Source: Rhodococcus sp. IEGM 1409 (GTDB lineage Bacteria > Actinomycetota > Actinomycetes > Mycobacteriales > Mycobacteriaceae). From it: a DNA stretch of 64,000 nucleotides. Position numbers and translations under genes: made by a program. The DNA is taken from positions 744,001 through 808,000 of the forward strand of contig NZ_JASHKN010000001.1 of NCBI RefSeq assembly GCF_030056735.1, read 5' to 3'. Below are positions 45,863 through 53,843 of the stretch, piece by piece. The notes under the pieces were generated by a model, which was given only the letters and a program-made list of their open reading frames with translations, ran no database searches and was not told where the DNA came from. The number at the start of each line of letters is the position of its first letter. Within the stretch, counting starts at the first letter, position 1.

Positions 45863-46588
45863 ATGCCGCCGCGCCGTAGATCGGTACTGCTGACGCAACT
45901 GGTCATCGATGCTCCCGGTAGTCCGCAACAAGCGATCCTCGACGAACTGCGGCGAGTGATTCTGTCCGGTTCGGCGCCTCCGGGCACCCCGATTCCTCTC
46001 GGCGACGTGGCTGAAGTATTCGGTGTCAGCCGAATACCAGTGCGGGAATCACTGAAAACCCTGGTCGGAGAGTCTTTGGTCGACCACCGGCATCAATTCG
46101 GCTACACCGTTGCTCAGTTGACGCCAGCGGAACTGCGTGAGATGTACATCGTCCGCGAAACTCTCGAATCAGCTGCCTTGGCCGTCGCGGTCGAGCAGGC
46201 CACGGAGGAGGATCACGAACACGCCGTCGAGGTGAACTCCCGTCTGGAGATCGCATTGCGCTACGACGACTCTCAGTCCTATCACTGCGAGAGCCGAAAC
46301 TTTCACCTCGCACTGACCCGGCCGTCGCACATGCTTCGACTTCTGCACATGTTCGAAGCTGCCTGGAACATCACCGAACCGGTTCAGCCGATGGTCCATG
46401 TTGCCGGCGTCGATCGCCAGGTTCTGCACTCGGATCACACCGCGATGCTGGACGCATTCCTGCACCGGGACGCAGCCGCCCTTCTGAGTGCTTCCGAAAT
46501 CCATCATCGCCGACTCAATACCGTGATCGCGACTCTGCCCACAAACACCGGTCTGCTGGCCGAAAAAGATATACCGATCGCGCAATAA
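45863..46588 (+). CDS. GntR-family (FCD) transcriptional regulator
   Basis: A 241-aa regulator. The winged helix spans about residues 20-85 (GDVAEVFGVSRIPVRESLKT, then ESLVDHRHQFGYTV). A C-terminal FCD ligand domain follows with metal-type residues (MYIVRETLESAAL, RNFHLAL, SDHTAMLDAFLHRD). ATG 45863 follows AGGGAGAG; the open frame upstream to 45506 is antisense to the LuxR gene. It precedes the NCS1 permease and racemase genes on the same strand, so it probably controls them in response to allantoin, hydantoin or a breakdown product. CTGTGCAATACAG (46589-46601) just after it is a weak operator candidate. Confidence 0.88.
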   Translation: MPPRRRSVLLTQLVIDAPGSPQQAILDELRRVILSGSAPPGTPIPLGDVAEVFGVSRIPVRESLKTLVGESLVDHRHQFGYTVAQLTPAELREMYIVRETLESAALAVAVEQATEEDHEHAVEVNSRLEIALRYDDSQSYHCESRNFHLALTRPSHMLRLLHMFEAAWNITEPVQPMVHVAGVDRQVLHSDHTAMLDAFLHRDAAALLSASEIHHRRLNTVIATLPTNTGLLAEKDIPIAQ

Positions 46589-46695
46589 CTGTGCAATACA
46601 GCGTCGATACCTTTCTCTCGACACGGTTTTCATCACTGACGCTGGAAGCTTGTGCTCTGTCCGCTGATTTCCTGCACTGATGCACAGGAGCTGTC

Positions 46696-48270
46696 ATGAC
46701 CGACATTCTTCCGTCTCGTACGACCTCTACCCCAGCTCCCGCAATGGAAACCGGTCCGGGCGACCTGGTCGAAGCCGCGGGCCACCCTGTCGGCAGCGGT
46801 TTGATCAAGCCCGGCTACGACCCACGTTTGACCAATGAGGATCTGGCGCCGCTTCGCAAGCAGACCTGGTCGTCGTACAACATCTTCGCCTTCTGGATGT
46901 CCGACGTACACAGCGTCGGCGGATATGTCACTGCCGGTAGTCTTTTCGCACTGGGATTGGCCAGCTGGCAAGTCCTCGTCGCTTTGCTGGTCGGTATCAC
47001 GGTCGTCTATTTCTTCTGCAATCTGGTCGCCAAACCGAGCCAGGCCACCGGCGTGCCCTATCCGGTGATCTGCCGCAGCGTATTCGGCGTCCTCGGCGCG
47101 AACATCCCGGCAATAATCCGTGGCCTGATTGCCGTGGCTTGGTACGGGATTCAAACCTTCCTCGCTTCGGCAGCACTCGATGTCGTACTGATCAAACTCT
47201 TTCCGTCACTCGCGCCCTATGCCGTCGTCGAAGACTACGGATTCGCCGGACTCTCCGCTCTCGGCTGGGGAAGTTTCATGCTGCTGTGGGTATTGCAGGC
47301 CTGCGTGTTCTGGCGAGGCATGGAGTCGATCCGCCGGTTCATCGACTTCTGCGGGCCGGCAGTGTATGTCGTGATGTTCATGCTGTGCGGCTACCTCATC
47401 TACCAGGCAGGCTGGAGCGCAATCGATCTCACGCTCGGCGACGTCAAGTACTCGGGTTTCGACGCCGTACCAGTCATGCTCGGCGCAATCGCTCTGGTTG
47501 TCTCGTACTTCTCCGGACCGATGCTCAACTTCGGCGACTTCTCCCGCTACGGGAAGTCGTTCGCTGCAGTCAAGAAGGGCAACTTTCTCGGTTTGCCGGT
47601 CAACTTCCTCGTCTTCTCGGTGCTGGTCGTAGTCACGGCATCGTTGACACTGCCGGTGTACGGCGAACTGATCACCGATCCCGTTGCAACCGTGGCACGA
47701 ATCGACAGCACTTTCGCCATCGTCCTCGGCGCACTCACCTTCACCATCGCCACGATCGGCATCAACATCGTCGCCAACTTCATCTCCCCTGCCTTCGACT
47801 TCTCCAACGTCAGCCCACAGAAGATCAGCTGGCGCGCCGGAGGGATGATCGCAGCGATCGGCTCGATCCTCATCACCCCGTGGAACCTCTACAACAATCC
47901 GGACGTCATTCACTACACGCTCGAAACCCTCGGAGCCTTCATCGGTCCGCTGTTCGGAATCCTGATCGCCGACTACTACCTCGTGCGCAAGCAGAAGGTG
48001 ATCGTCGACGAACTGTTCAGCATGTCACCTACCGGAACCTACTGGTACAGCAAGGGATACAACCCGGCCGCAGTGATCGCAACCGCCGTGGGAGCAGTCG
48101 TTGCGATGGTCCCGGTGCTGGCCAAAGATCTCACCGGGATGTACACGGCAGCACAGTACAGCTGGTTCATCGGTTGCGGGCTCGGATTTGCGGTCTACTA
48201 CTTGCTCGCCACGCGCACCCCCCTTGCTGTCCGGAATGCTTCTTCTTCAGAAACCGCGACGGTCGACTGA
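46696..48270 (+). CDS. NCS1-family nucleobase / allantoin / hydantoin permease
   Basis: A 524-aa membrane transporter with about 12 helices. Family features include an N-terminal NEDLAPLRKQTWSSYNIFAFW before helix 1, WMSDVHSVGGYVTAG in helix 1, and the GPMLNFGDFSRYGKS segment, all typical of the Mhp1 / PucI / cytosine-purine NCS1 symporters. It imports a ureide or nucleobase with Na+ or H+. The racemase gene begins 5 bp after its stop, which argues for allantoin or a hydantoin as substrate. The ATG at 46696 follows CAGGAG. Confidence 0.88.
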   Translation: MTDILPSRTTSTPAPAMETGPGDLVEAAGHPVGSGLIKPGYDPRLTNEDLAPLRKQTWSSYNIFAFWMSDVHSVGGYVTAGSLFALGLASWQVLVALLVGITVVYFFCNLVAKPSQATGVPYPVICRSVFGVLGANIPAIIRGLIAVAWYGIQTFLASAALDVVLIKLFPSLAPYAVVEDYGFAGLSALGWGSFMLLWVLQACVFWRGMESIRRFIDFCGPAVYVVMFMLCGYLIYQAGWSAIDLTLGDVKYSGFDAVPVMLGAIALVVSYFSGPMLNFGDFSRYGKSFAAVKKGNFLGLPVNFLVFSVLVVVTASLTLPVYGELITDPVATVARIDSTFAIVLGALTFTIATIGINIVANFISPAFDFSNVSPQKISWRAGGMIAAIGSILITPWNLYNNPDVIHYTLETLGAFIGPLFGILIADYYLVRKQKVIVDELFSMSPTGTYWYSKGYNPAAVIATAVGAVVAMVPVLAKDLTGMYTAAQYSWFIGCGLGFAVYYLLATRTPLAVRNASSSETATVD

Positions 48271-48275
48271 ACGTC

Positions 48276-49004
48276 ATGAGAATCAAGGTGATCAACCCCA
48301 ACACCACGTGGGCGATGACTGCCAAGATCGAGGAATGCGCCCGGGCCGTCGCCGGTCCGGGCACATTCGTCGAGGCTGTCAGCCCTGTCATGGGTCCCGC
48401 GTCGATCGAAAGCCACTACGACGAAGCTCTCAGCGTCCCAGGTATTCTCGCCGAGATCGCGTCCGGCGAGACGAACGGTGTCGACGGATACGTCATCGCC
48501 TGCTTCGGGGATCCAGGTCTGGATGCAGCCCGCGAACTGGCAGAGGGTCCAGTGGTCGCGATTGCCGAGGCGGCGATGAACTACGCCGGCTTCCTGGGCC
48601 GTGGATTCAGCGTTGTGACCACCCTCGGTCGGACCCGTGGCCGCGCTGCCGACCTGGTGGACCGTTACGGGATGCAGGCCCGATGCCGCGGTATCCACTC
48701 CTGCGAGATCCCGGTTCTCGAACTCGATCGTGATCCCGATGCGCGAAAAGTGATCCTGGAAGCCTGTTTCGACGCTTTGGAACGAGACGACTCGGACGTC
48801 CTCGTTCTGGGTTGTGCAGGTATGGCGGACCTGTGCCACGAATTGTCTGCCGAAGTGGGGGTGCCGGTAGTGGACGGCGTTGGCGCTGCCGTCACCATGG
48901 TTCAATCTTTGATCACGCTTGGATTGTCGACCAGTGCGCGCGGCGAGTTCTCGCGGCCACTTCCCAAGAACTACACCGGAACCTTGGCGCCGTTCTCGTT
49001 GTGA
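48276..49004 (+). CDS. Asp/Glu/hydantoin racemase family, probable allantoin racemase
   Basis: A 242-aa two-cysteine racemase. The N-terminal signature is INPNTTWAMT. Catalytic cysteines are C76 in VIACFGDPG and C180 in VLGCAGMADL, the same spacing as the pair reported for the Klebsiella allantoin racemase HpxA. It would interconvert stereoisomers of allantoin (or a hydantoin) so a stereospecific allantoinase can use both. ATG 48276 was chosen because it opens 5 bp after the permease stop; the frame runs much further upstream only as an antisense shadow. It overlaps the convergent MFS gene by 34 bp. Confidence 0.88.
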   Translation: MRIKVINPNTTWAMTAKIEECARAVAGPGTFVEAVSPVMGPASIESHYDEALSVPGILAEIASGETNGVDGYVIACFGDPGLDAARELAEGPVVAIAEAAMNYAGFLGRGFSVVTTLGRTRGRAADLVDRYGMQARCRGIHSCEIPVLELDRDPDARKVILEACFDALERDDSDVLVLGCAGMADLCHELSAEVGVPVVDGVGAAVTMVQSLITLGLSTSARGEFSRPLPKNYTGTLAPFSL

Positions 49005-50146
49005 ACCCGCCCGAGCGACAATCGAGCGAGGATCGTTGCCAGGGCGAGAGCGGCGAACAAGACTCCGGCCCAGACCAATTGACGCGTTCCGAGATGTGTG
49101 AGAAACAGGCCGCCTGTCGCTGTTCCGAGCGTGATCCCCAGATTGGAGAACGAAATGAACAGGCTGTTACCGAACTCGGGTGCATCAGCCGAATCTCGTC
49201 CCATCCAACTCTGCGAAACGACCAGTCCACCGGAATGCACCATGCCCCACACCAACACGGCAACAATCATCGCGGCAAAGTACGGACCCACCAGATAGAT
49301 CACGACGTACACGATGATGTACAGCAATGGAAAAGCCACAACCGTTCGCACCACACTCTTTCCGAGCATCGCGCCGAACACGAAGTTCCCGAAGATCATC
49401 ACGACACCGAAAGCCAAGAGCATCGCGCTGATCCACGATCCGCTCATTCCGGTCACCCCGCCGAGATATTCGGCGAAGTATCCGTACACCGAGAACATGG
49501 CTGCGAAGACGAACGTGACGGAAAGAATGGTCAACCACACGCGGGGCCTGCGAAGCATTCCGACCTGCGCGCCGTACGACATGCGTTGTGTCACCGGGGT
49601 CGAGGGCAGAAGTGTCAGAATTCCGAGAAACGCGAGGACGTTGACCACGGCGCCGAAAACGAATGCTGTCGACACCGTGAAGTTCTCGGCCAAATACGAC
49701 GTCAACGGCACACCGAACGCAAATCCGACGGTGACACCGGCAAATACCTTCGTGACCGCAGAAGTTGCCTCCTCCGGTGGCGCCAGACGAACTGCACTCG
49801 CGAGCGCGACAGCGAAGAAGACCGGATGAACGACCGCGGGGATGATCCGGAAAGCGAACATCACCTCGAAACTCGACGTTGTCGCATACACCAGATTGGA
49901 AACTGCGAAGACTGCAATCGCCACCAACAGAACGGTCTTCTTGTTGATTCCCGAAGTGAAAAGCGTGGTGAACGGACCGGTCACCGCCACGACAAGCGCA
50001 AACACGCCGACCAACCATCCTGCATCGGACGCGGTGATGCCGAACTTGTCGCTGACCTGGGGCAGAACCCCGATAATCCCCATCTCCGTGGTGATGATTC
50101 CGAATACACCCAATGCCAGAACGGGAATCAATAATTTCGACTTCAC
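48971..50146 (-). CDS. MFS transporter, arabinose-efflux/DHA1 type
   Basis: A 391-aa 12-helix exporter, beginning KLLIPVLALGVFGIITTEMG, which is typical of the DHA1 group related to AraJ/Cmr-type pumps. Its 3' end overlaps the racemase gene by 34 bp on the opposite strand. The promoter region contains ATCTAGAT-type palindromes also found before the ArsR gene upstream, so it is very probably the target of that repressor. The substrate is unknown. Confidence 0.88.
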   Translation of the reverse strand: MKSKLLIPVLALGVFGIITTEMGIIGVLPQVSDKFGITASDAGWLVGVFALVVAVTGPFTTLFTSGINKKTVLLVAIAVFAVSNLVYATTSSFEVMFAFRIIPAVVHPVFFAVALASAVRLAPPEEATSAVTKVFAGVTVGFAFGVPLTSYLAENFTVSTAFVFGAVVNVLAFLGILTLLPSTPVTQRMSYGAQVGMLRRPRVWLTILSVTFVFAAMFSVYGYFAEYLGGVTGMSGSWISAMLLAFGVVMIFGNFVFGAMLGKSVVRTVVAFPLLYIIVYVVIYLVGPYFAAMIVAVLVWGMVHSGGLVVSQSWMGRDSADAPEFGNSLFISFSNLGITLGTATGGLFLTHLGTRQLVWAGVLFAALALATILARLSLGRVHNENGAKVPV

Positions 50147-50185
50147 AACACACTCCTCCTACTGCGCCACACAGGGCGCAAAACA

Positions 50186-50210
50186 GATATATATCTAGAT
50201 ATGTAGATAT
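50186..50210. promoter_or_regulatory. Palindromic operator of the MFS gene (ArsR-type)
   Basis: ATATCTAGATAT (50191-50202) is a perfect 12-bp palindrome, followed by another GTAGATAT (50203-50210) and preceded by GATAT (50186-50190). It lies 40-60 bp upstream of the MFS start. The half-site ATCTA/TAGAT recurs before the arsR gene. Confidence 0.7.
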
Positions 50211-50247
50211 GATTGAAGAACAAAGATCGTCGCGGAAAACCCAACTG

Positions 50248-50559
50248 TCACAGTTTTTCGCGAACGAATTCCCTGAACTCGGCGATCAAGGCTTCGTTCC
50301 GTCGGTAGTACGTCCACTTCCCGATGCGTTCGGACTCGAGCAGGCCAACATCCTTCATGCCCTGCAGATACCCCGAGATCACCGACTGCGCGAGCCCTGA
50401 TCGCGACTGAATGTCACCAACACAGACTCCGATGTGAAAACCGAGATCCTGTTGCGTGTACGAGTCTTCGTCGAAGTACTTCGCCGGATGTGCGAGCCAC
50501 TCCATGATCTGCAGGCGAGTCGGGTTGGACAGCGACTTGAAGATCGCCAAAGCATCCAT
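50248..50559 (-). CDS. ArsR-family repressor
   Basis: A 103-aa winged-helix protein. The helix-turn-helix is at about residues 49-73 (VGDIQSRSGLAQSVISGYLQ), preceded by the typical N-terminal helix ALAIFKSLSNPTRLQIMEWL. No clear CxC metal site is present; a single cysteine (C46) lies before the recognition region, so a non-metal or thiol signal is possible. It is upstream of, and in line with, the MFS exporter. ATCTA/TAGAT sites before both genes argue that it represses both. Confidence 0.85.
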   Translation of the reverse strand: MDALAIFKSLSNPTRLQIMEWLAHPAKYFDEDSYTQQDLGFHIGVCVGDIQSRSGLAQSVISGYLQGMKDVGLLESERIGKWTYYRRNEALIAEFREFVREKL

Positions 50560-50592
50560 CGATCACACCTCACCCTTCGCCGACCGGAACGC

Positions 50593-50608
50593 ATCTACTT
50601 TTATAGAT
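50593..50608. promoter_or_regulatory. Operator before the ArsR gene
   Basis: ATCTA (50593-50597), a 6-bp spacer and TAGAT (50604-50608) form an inverted repeat with the same half-sites as the palindrome before the MFS gene. It lies 34-49 bp from the arsR start codon, in an AT-rich promoter segment. Confidence 0.6.
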
Positions 50609-50862
50609 ACGACAGGCGAAGTCAAGCTTGCACAGCACACGGAAGGTCGTGCATCACACATCGACACTCGAAGTGAGCTGTGCCACTTGGATTTCAGCGA
50701 CCTGCGGAAACTTGCGCCCCGACTTTCTATCTGTGACGACTTGTTTATAGTTATCGCCAACAACGAATTGTTGGAACTTTCCGGTTCACCTCAGAATGTC
50801 CGTGGGTGAACACAATTCGCTCAACATCAGCCGTACCCGGCTTGTCATTCGGGAGTCGAACC
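50609..50862. other. Intergenic region between the ArsR and MCE genes
   Basis: About 254 bp without a supportable gene. A frame to the MCE protein is open from ATG 50796, but its first 34 codons do not look like an MCE N-terminus. The segment TTTATAGTTATC near 50743-50754 is AT-rich and may be a promoter element for the downstream transcript. Confidence 0.4.
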
Positions 50863-50898
50863 ATGAGCACACCACATCAGTTCGGGCTCGATCTCTGA
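50863..50898 (+). CDS. 11-codon leader ORF coupled to the MCE gene
   Basis: ATG 50863 opens a frame encoding MSTPHQFGLDL and stops with TGA at 50896-50898. The stop overlaps the MCE start (TGATG). GGGAG at 50851-50855 gives a good ribosome site 7 bp upstream, better than anything in front of the MCE gene itself. It could feed ribosomes to the MCE start, or be the tail-like scar of a deleted upstream mce gene. Confidence 0.45.
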   Translation: MSTPHQFGLDL

Positions 50899-52148
50899 TG
50901 GTGATGTCGAGGCTCGCCAAATGGCAGCTGGTCGCCCTCGTCGCCGTTGCGCTACTCGGGTTGATCTATGTCGGTGCGAAATACGTACGGCTGGACAATC
51001 TTCTGGGATTCGGCCAGTACACGGTCAAGACCGAACTGGCGACATCCGGCGGCATCTTCACCAATGCCGAAGTGACCTACCGCGGTGTACCCGTCGGACG
51101 CGTCGGCAACATGTCGCTCACTTCCGAGGGAATCGAAGTCGACCTGTTGATCGACAGCAGTGCTCCCCAGATCCCCGCATCCGCGCGAGCCGTAGTGGCC
51201 AATCGCTCGGCCATCGGCGAGCAGTACGTCGACCTGCAGCCCGATACCGACCAGGGTCCGTTCCTCGAAGACGGCTCGGTGATCGCTGTGGGCGACACCA
51301 CCACTCCGATCCCGATCGAGAACGTCTTGACCAGCGCCGACGGTCTGGTGCACTCCGTTCCCGTCGACGCACTCCACACCGTCGCGAAGGAACTCGGCGC
51401 GGCATTCAACGGCAAGGGCGAAGATCTGCAGGTACTTGCCGACTCGCTGTCGGGGATTTCCCAGTCAGGCCTCGATACCCTTCCACAGACCCTCGGACTG
51501 ATCCGCGACAGCCAGACGGTGCTCACGACCCAGTCCGATCAATCGTCAGCGATCAAGCAGTTCAGCACCGACCTCGACACACTGACCGCGCAGTTACGCA
51601 CCAGCGATCCCGACATCCGACGCGTGATCGACAACGGCATACCGGCCAGCGAACAAGTCGGCTCTCTCGTCACCGAAGCCGGCCCCGCGCTCACGACCAA
51701 CCTCTCCAATCTCGCCGCCGTTGCATCGGCAGCGGCTCCGACAGTGCCTACCCTGCAGCCCTTCTTGCTCTTCCTTCCTGCGCTCGCCGGGGCAGCGCCC
51801 ACCGTGGCACCAGCGGATGGAACCGTGCACCTGGGCTTGGTGCTCGAGACCAACAACCCGCTCTCGTGCACCGTCGGATACGAAGGGACCATGGCGATCC
51901 TCGACGAGATGAAGCGCAAAGACCCGAACTTCGACGACACCACACAGGACTTCCCGCTGAACACCGCTGCCAACTGCCAGGCGCCTCAGGGCAGTGAAAC
52001 GGGTGTCCGTAGCGCCAACCGCATCGCCTTCGCCGACCCGAACACCTCGCAACCGTGGGACAGCAAGCCCAAGGTGGACCCGGACAAGCTCGATCTCAAT
52101 CCGATCGCCACCCAACTTGCACCGATGCTCGGCGCCACCCCGAAGTAG
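50898..52148 (+). CDS. Orphan MCE-family protein (MceF-like)
   Basis: A 416-aa protein with an N-terminal membrane anchor (WQLVALVAVALLGLIYVG), an MCE domain at about residues 40-125 (YTVKTELATSGGIFTNAEVT, YRGVPVGRVG, SAIGEQYVDLQP) and a helical C-terminal region. These are features of mycobacterial/rhodococcal MceF, part of lipid- or sterol-import machines. MCE proteins normally come from operons of yrbEA, yrbEB and mceA to mceF; here no other mce gene is seen on either side. ATG 50898 was chosen because it is coupled to the leader ORF; a start at 50904 is possible. Confidence 0.85.
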   Translation: MVMSRLAKWQLVALVAVALLGLIYVGAKYVRLDNLLGFGQYTVKTELATSGGIFTNAEVTYRGVPVGRVGNMSLTSEGIEVDLLIDSSAPQIPASARAVVANRSAIGEQYVDLQPDTDQGPFLEDGSVIAVGDTTTPIPIENVLTSADGLVHSVPVDALHTVAKELGAAFNGKGEDLQVLADSLSGISQSGLDTLPQTLGLIRDSQTVLTTQSDQSSAIKQFSTDLDTLTAQLRTSDPDIRRVIDNGIPASEQVGSLVTEAGPALTTNLSNLAAVASAAAPTVPTLQPFLLFLPALAGAAPTVAPADGTVHLGLVLETNNPLSCTVGYEGTMAILDEMKRKDPNFDDTTQDFPLNTAANCQAPQGSETGVRSANRIAFADPNTSQPWDSKPKVDPDKLDLNPIATQLAPMLGATPK

Positions 52149-52194
52149 CCGTAAATGACTGGCACCGTCTGTGGGCGGCGACGATGATGATGTG

Positions 52195-52971
52195 ATGTCA
52201 GAAGGAACGCCTGAGGGCAAGTCACAGGGGATGTCACGAAGTTTCGACGAACTTGTCGCCGAAGCCGAATCCGCCTCCGTCGACGGGTGGGATTTCTCGT
52301 GGCTCGACGGGCGTCCCACGTGGGGATACCAGACACTGATGGGTGAACGTCTCGGCGGTGCCGGCGCTGCGCTGGACATCCAGACGGGCGGCGGCGAAGT
52401 CCTTGCCGCCGCACCATCACTCCCGTCGGTGATGGCAGCTACCGAATCCTGGCCACCAAATGTCGCCAAGGCCACTGCCCTTCTGCGCTCCCGAGGTGTG
52501 GTGGTCGTCGCGGACGCAGACGAGCCACCGCTACCGTTTGCCGATTCGGCATTCGATCTGGTGACGAGCCGGCACCCCGCGACAGTGTGGTGGTCCGAGA
52601 TCGCGCGTGTGCTCGAACCCAGGGGAACGTACTTCGCCCAACATGTGGGTCACGCCAGCGTGTTCGAACTTGTCGAGTACTTTCTCGGACCTCAGCCGGA
52701 GGCTCGTCGCGGACGGCACTACGAGGACGAAAGTGCTGACGCGATTGCGGCCGGGCTCACCATCGTCGACCTTCGTTTCGAGCGTCTGCGCATGGAATTC
52801 TTCGACATCGGCGCCGTTGTCTACTTCTTACGCAAGGTGATCTGGATGGTTCCGGGATTCACCGTGGCGCAGTACCGAGACCGACTCCGCGAACTCGACG
52901 CGCAGATCCGTCGCGACAGATCGTTTGTCGCGTACTCGAGCCGATTCCTGATCGAGGCACGCAAGAGCTGA
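52195..52971 (+). CDS. Class I SAM-dependent methyltransferase
   Basis: A 258-aa methyltransferase-fold protein. AALDIQTGGGEVLAA (motif I, about residues 58-72), the acidic VVVADADEPPLPF (about 102-114) and the DLVTSRHPATVWWSEIARVL segment are in the expected order. The closest impression is of methyltransferases annotated with the RlmA/UbiE-like fold in actinobacteria. The start is uncertain: GTG 52171, ATG 52195 and ATG 52231 are possible, and 52195 is a compromise. The substrate is unknown. It is transcribed in the same direction as the MCE gene and converges with a MerR gene. Confidence 0.75.
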   Translation: MSEGTPEGKSQGMSRSFDELVAEAESASVDGWDFSWLDGRPTWGYQTLMGERLGGAGAALDIQTGGGEVLAAAPSLPSVMAATESWPPNVAKATALLRSRGVVVVADADEPPLPFADSAFDLVTSRHPATVWWSEIARVLEPRGTYFAQHVGHASVFELVEYFLGPQPEARRGRHYEDESADAIAAGLTIVDLRFERLRMEFFDIGAVVYFLRKVIWMVPGFTVAQYRDRLRELDAQIRRDRSFVAYSSRFLIEARKS

Positions 52972-53015
52972 GCGCACCGCGACGGGTCAGCGCATCCCGA
53001 ACGTGATCGAAGCTG

Positions 53016-53768
53016 CTAGTCCGATTCGTCGACGTCGCTCCGCGAGCCGATCGCAGCGGCGAGATAGTCGCCGAGTACACGCTGAAGGTTCGCGTCGAGC
53101 GCCCGGGCCAGTGCCGAATGTACCGACGCCACACCGAGTTCACGCATCGTCTGGAGCATCTCGGCTGTTCCGGCAACCTCGTCGCCCTCCGGCAGCCAAC
53201 CGACCCCGTGCTGATCGACGATACGATCCTTCGCCGCCTGAATCAGGTCTTTGGCGATCCCGTCCACAGCGTTGTGGAGCTTTTCGTGCACATCGACAAG
53301 TTGATCGAGAGTGAAACCGTATTCGAGGAGACTCGAAAACCCGCTGAGCAAAGCAGGATCGGTGAAAACGCAGTTCTCTCCTTCGATCTGTACCAGTCCG
53401 AGATCTACGAGACGATCCAGTTGACCATCCGCATCGCCCCCGAGAAATTCGCGTACGACGGCCATCTCGATACTCACGGTGTCGCTGCGGGACCATGATT
53501 CGGTGACCGCGTGCTGCAGACCCAACACCTCTGTCAGGTCTTTCCCGGTTTCCCACCCGGTGATGAAGTCGTCGATATGCGCAGTGGTGAAACCTCGTTG
53601 AAGAAGTGTGTCGATCAGCTTGAGGCGTTCGAGGTGCGCGTCGCCGTAGATGCCCACCCGCCCCCGCTTCTCCGGCGGAGGAAGCAATCCGCGTTCCTGA
53701 TATGCCCGTACGTTCCGCGAGGTAGTGCCCGCAGCGCGCGCTAGATCGTCGATGCGGTACTCGGTCAC
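53016..53768 (-). CDS. MerR-family transcriptional regulator
   Basis: A 250-aa regulator. It has an N-terminal winged HTH (YRIDDLARAAGTTSRNVRAY) with the conserved wing GRVGIYGDAHLERLKLI, and a long helical C-terminal domain without the cysteines expected of metal-sensing MerR members. GTG 53768 follows GAGG and begins the proper domain; the 18 residues upstream in frame are not domain-like. It is located immediately downstream of, and in line with, the SDR-diiron-monooxygenase operon (75 bp gap) and may control it, or be the last gene of the same transcript. Confidence 0.82.
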   Translation of the reverse strand: MTEYRIDDLARAAGTTSRNVRAYQERGLLPPPEKRGRVGIYGDAHLERLKLIDTLLQRGFTTAHIDDFITGWETGKDLTEVLGLQHAVTESWSRSDTVSIEMAVVREFLGGDADGQLDRLVDLGLVQIEGENCVFTDPALLSGFSSLLEYGFTLDQLVDVHEKLHNAVDGIAKDLIQAAKDRIVDQHGVGWLPEGDEVAGTAEMLQTMRELGVASVHSALARALDANLQRVLGDYLAAAIGSRSDVDESD

Positions 53769-53843
53769 CGCCTCGTCTCCTCTGCCGCGTCGGTCGTCAC
53801 GATTCCAACTTAGTGGCAACACCAGGCCGATCAGAACCCGGGA

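Noticed and set aside
47139-48275. Upstream extension of the racemase frame
   Set aside because: It overlaps the NCS1 permease gene; the racemase begins properly at ATG 48276.
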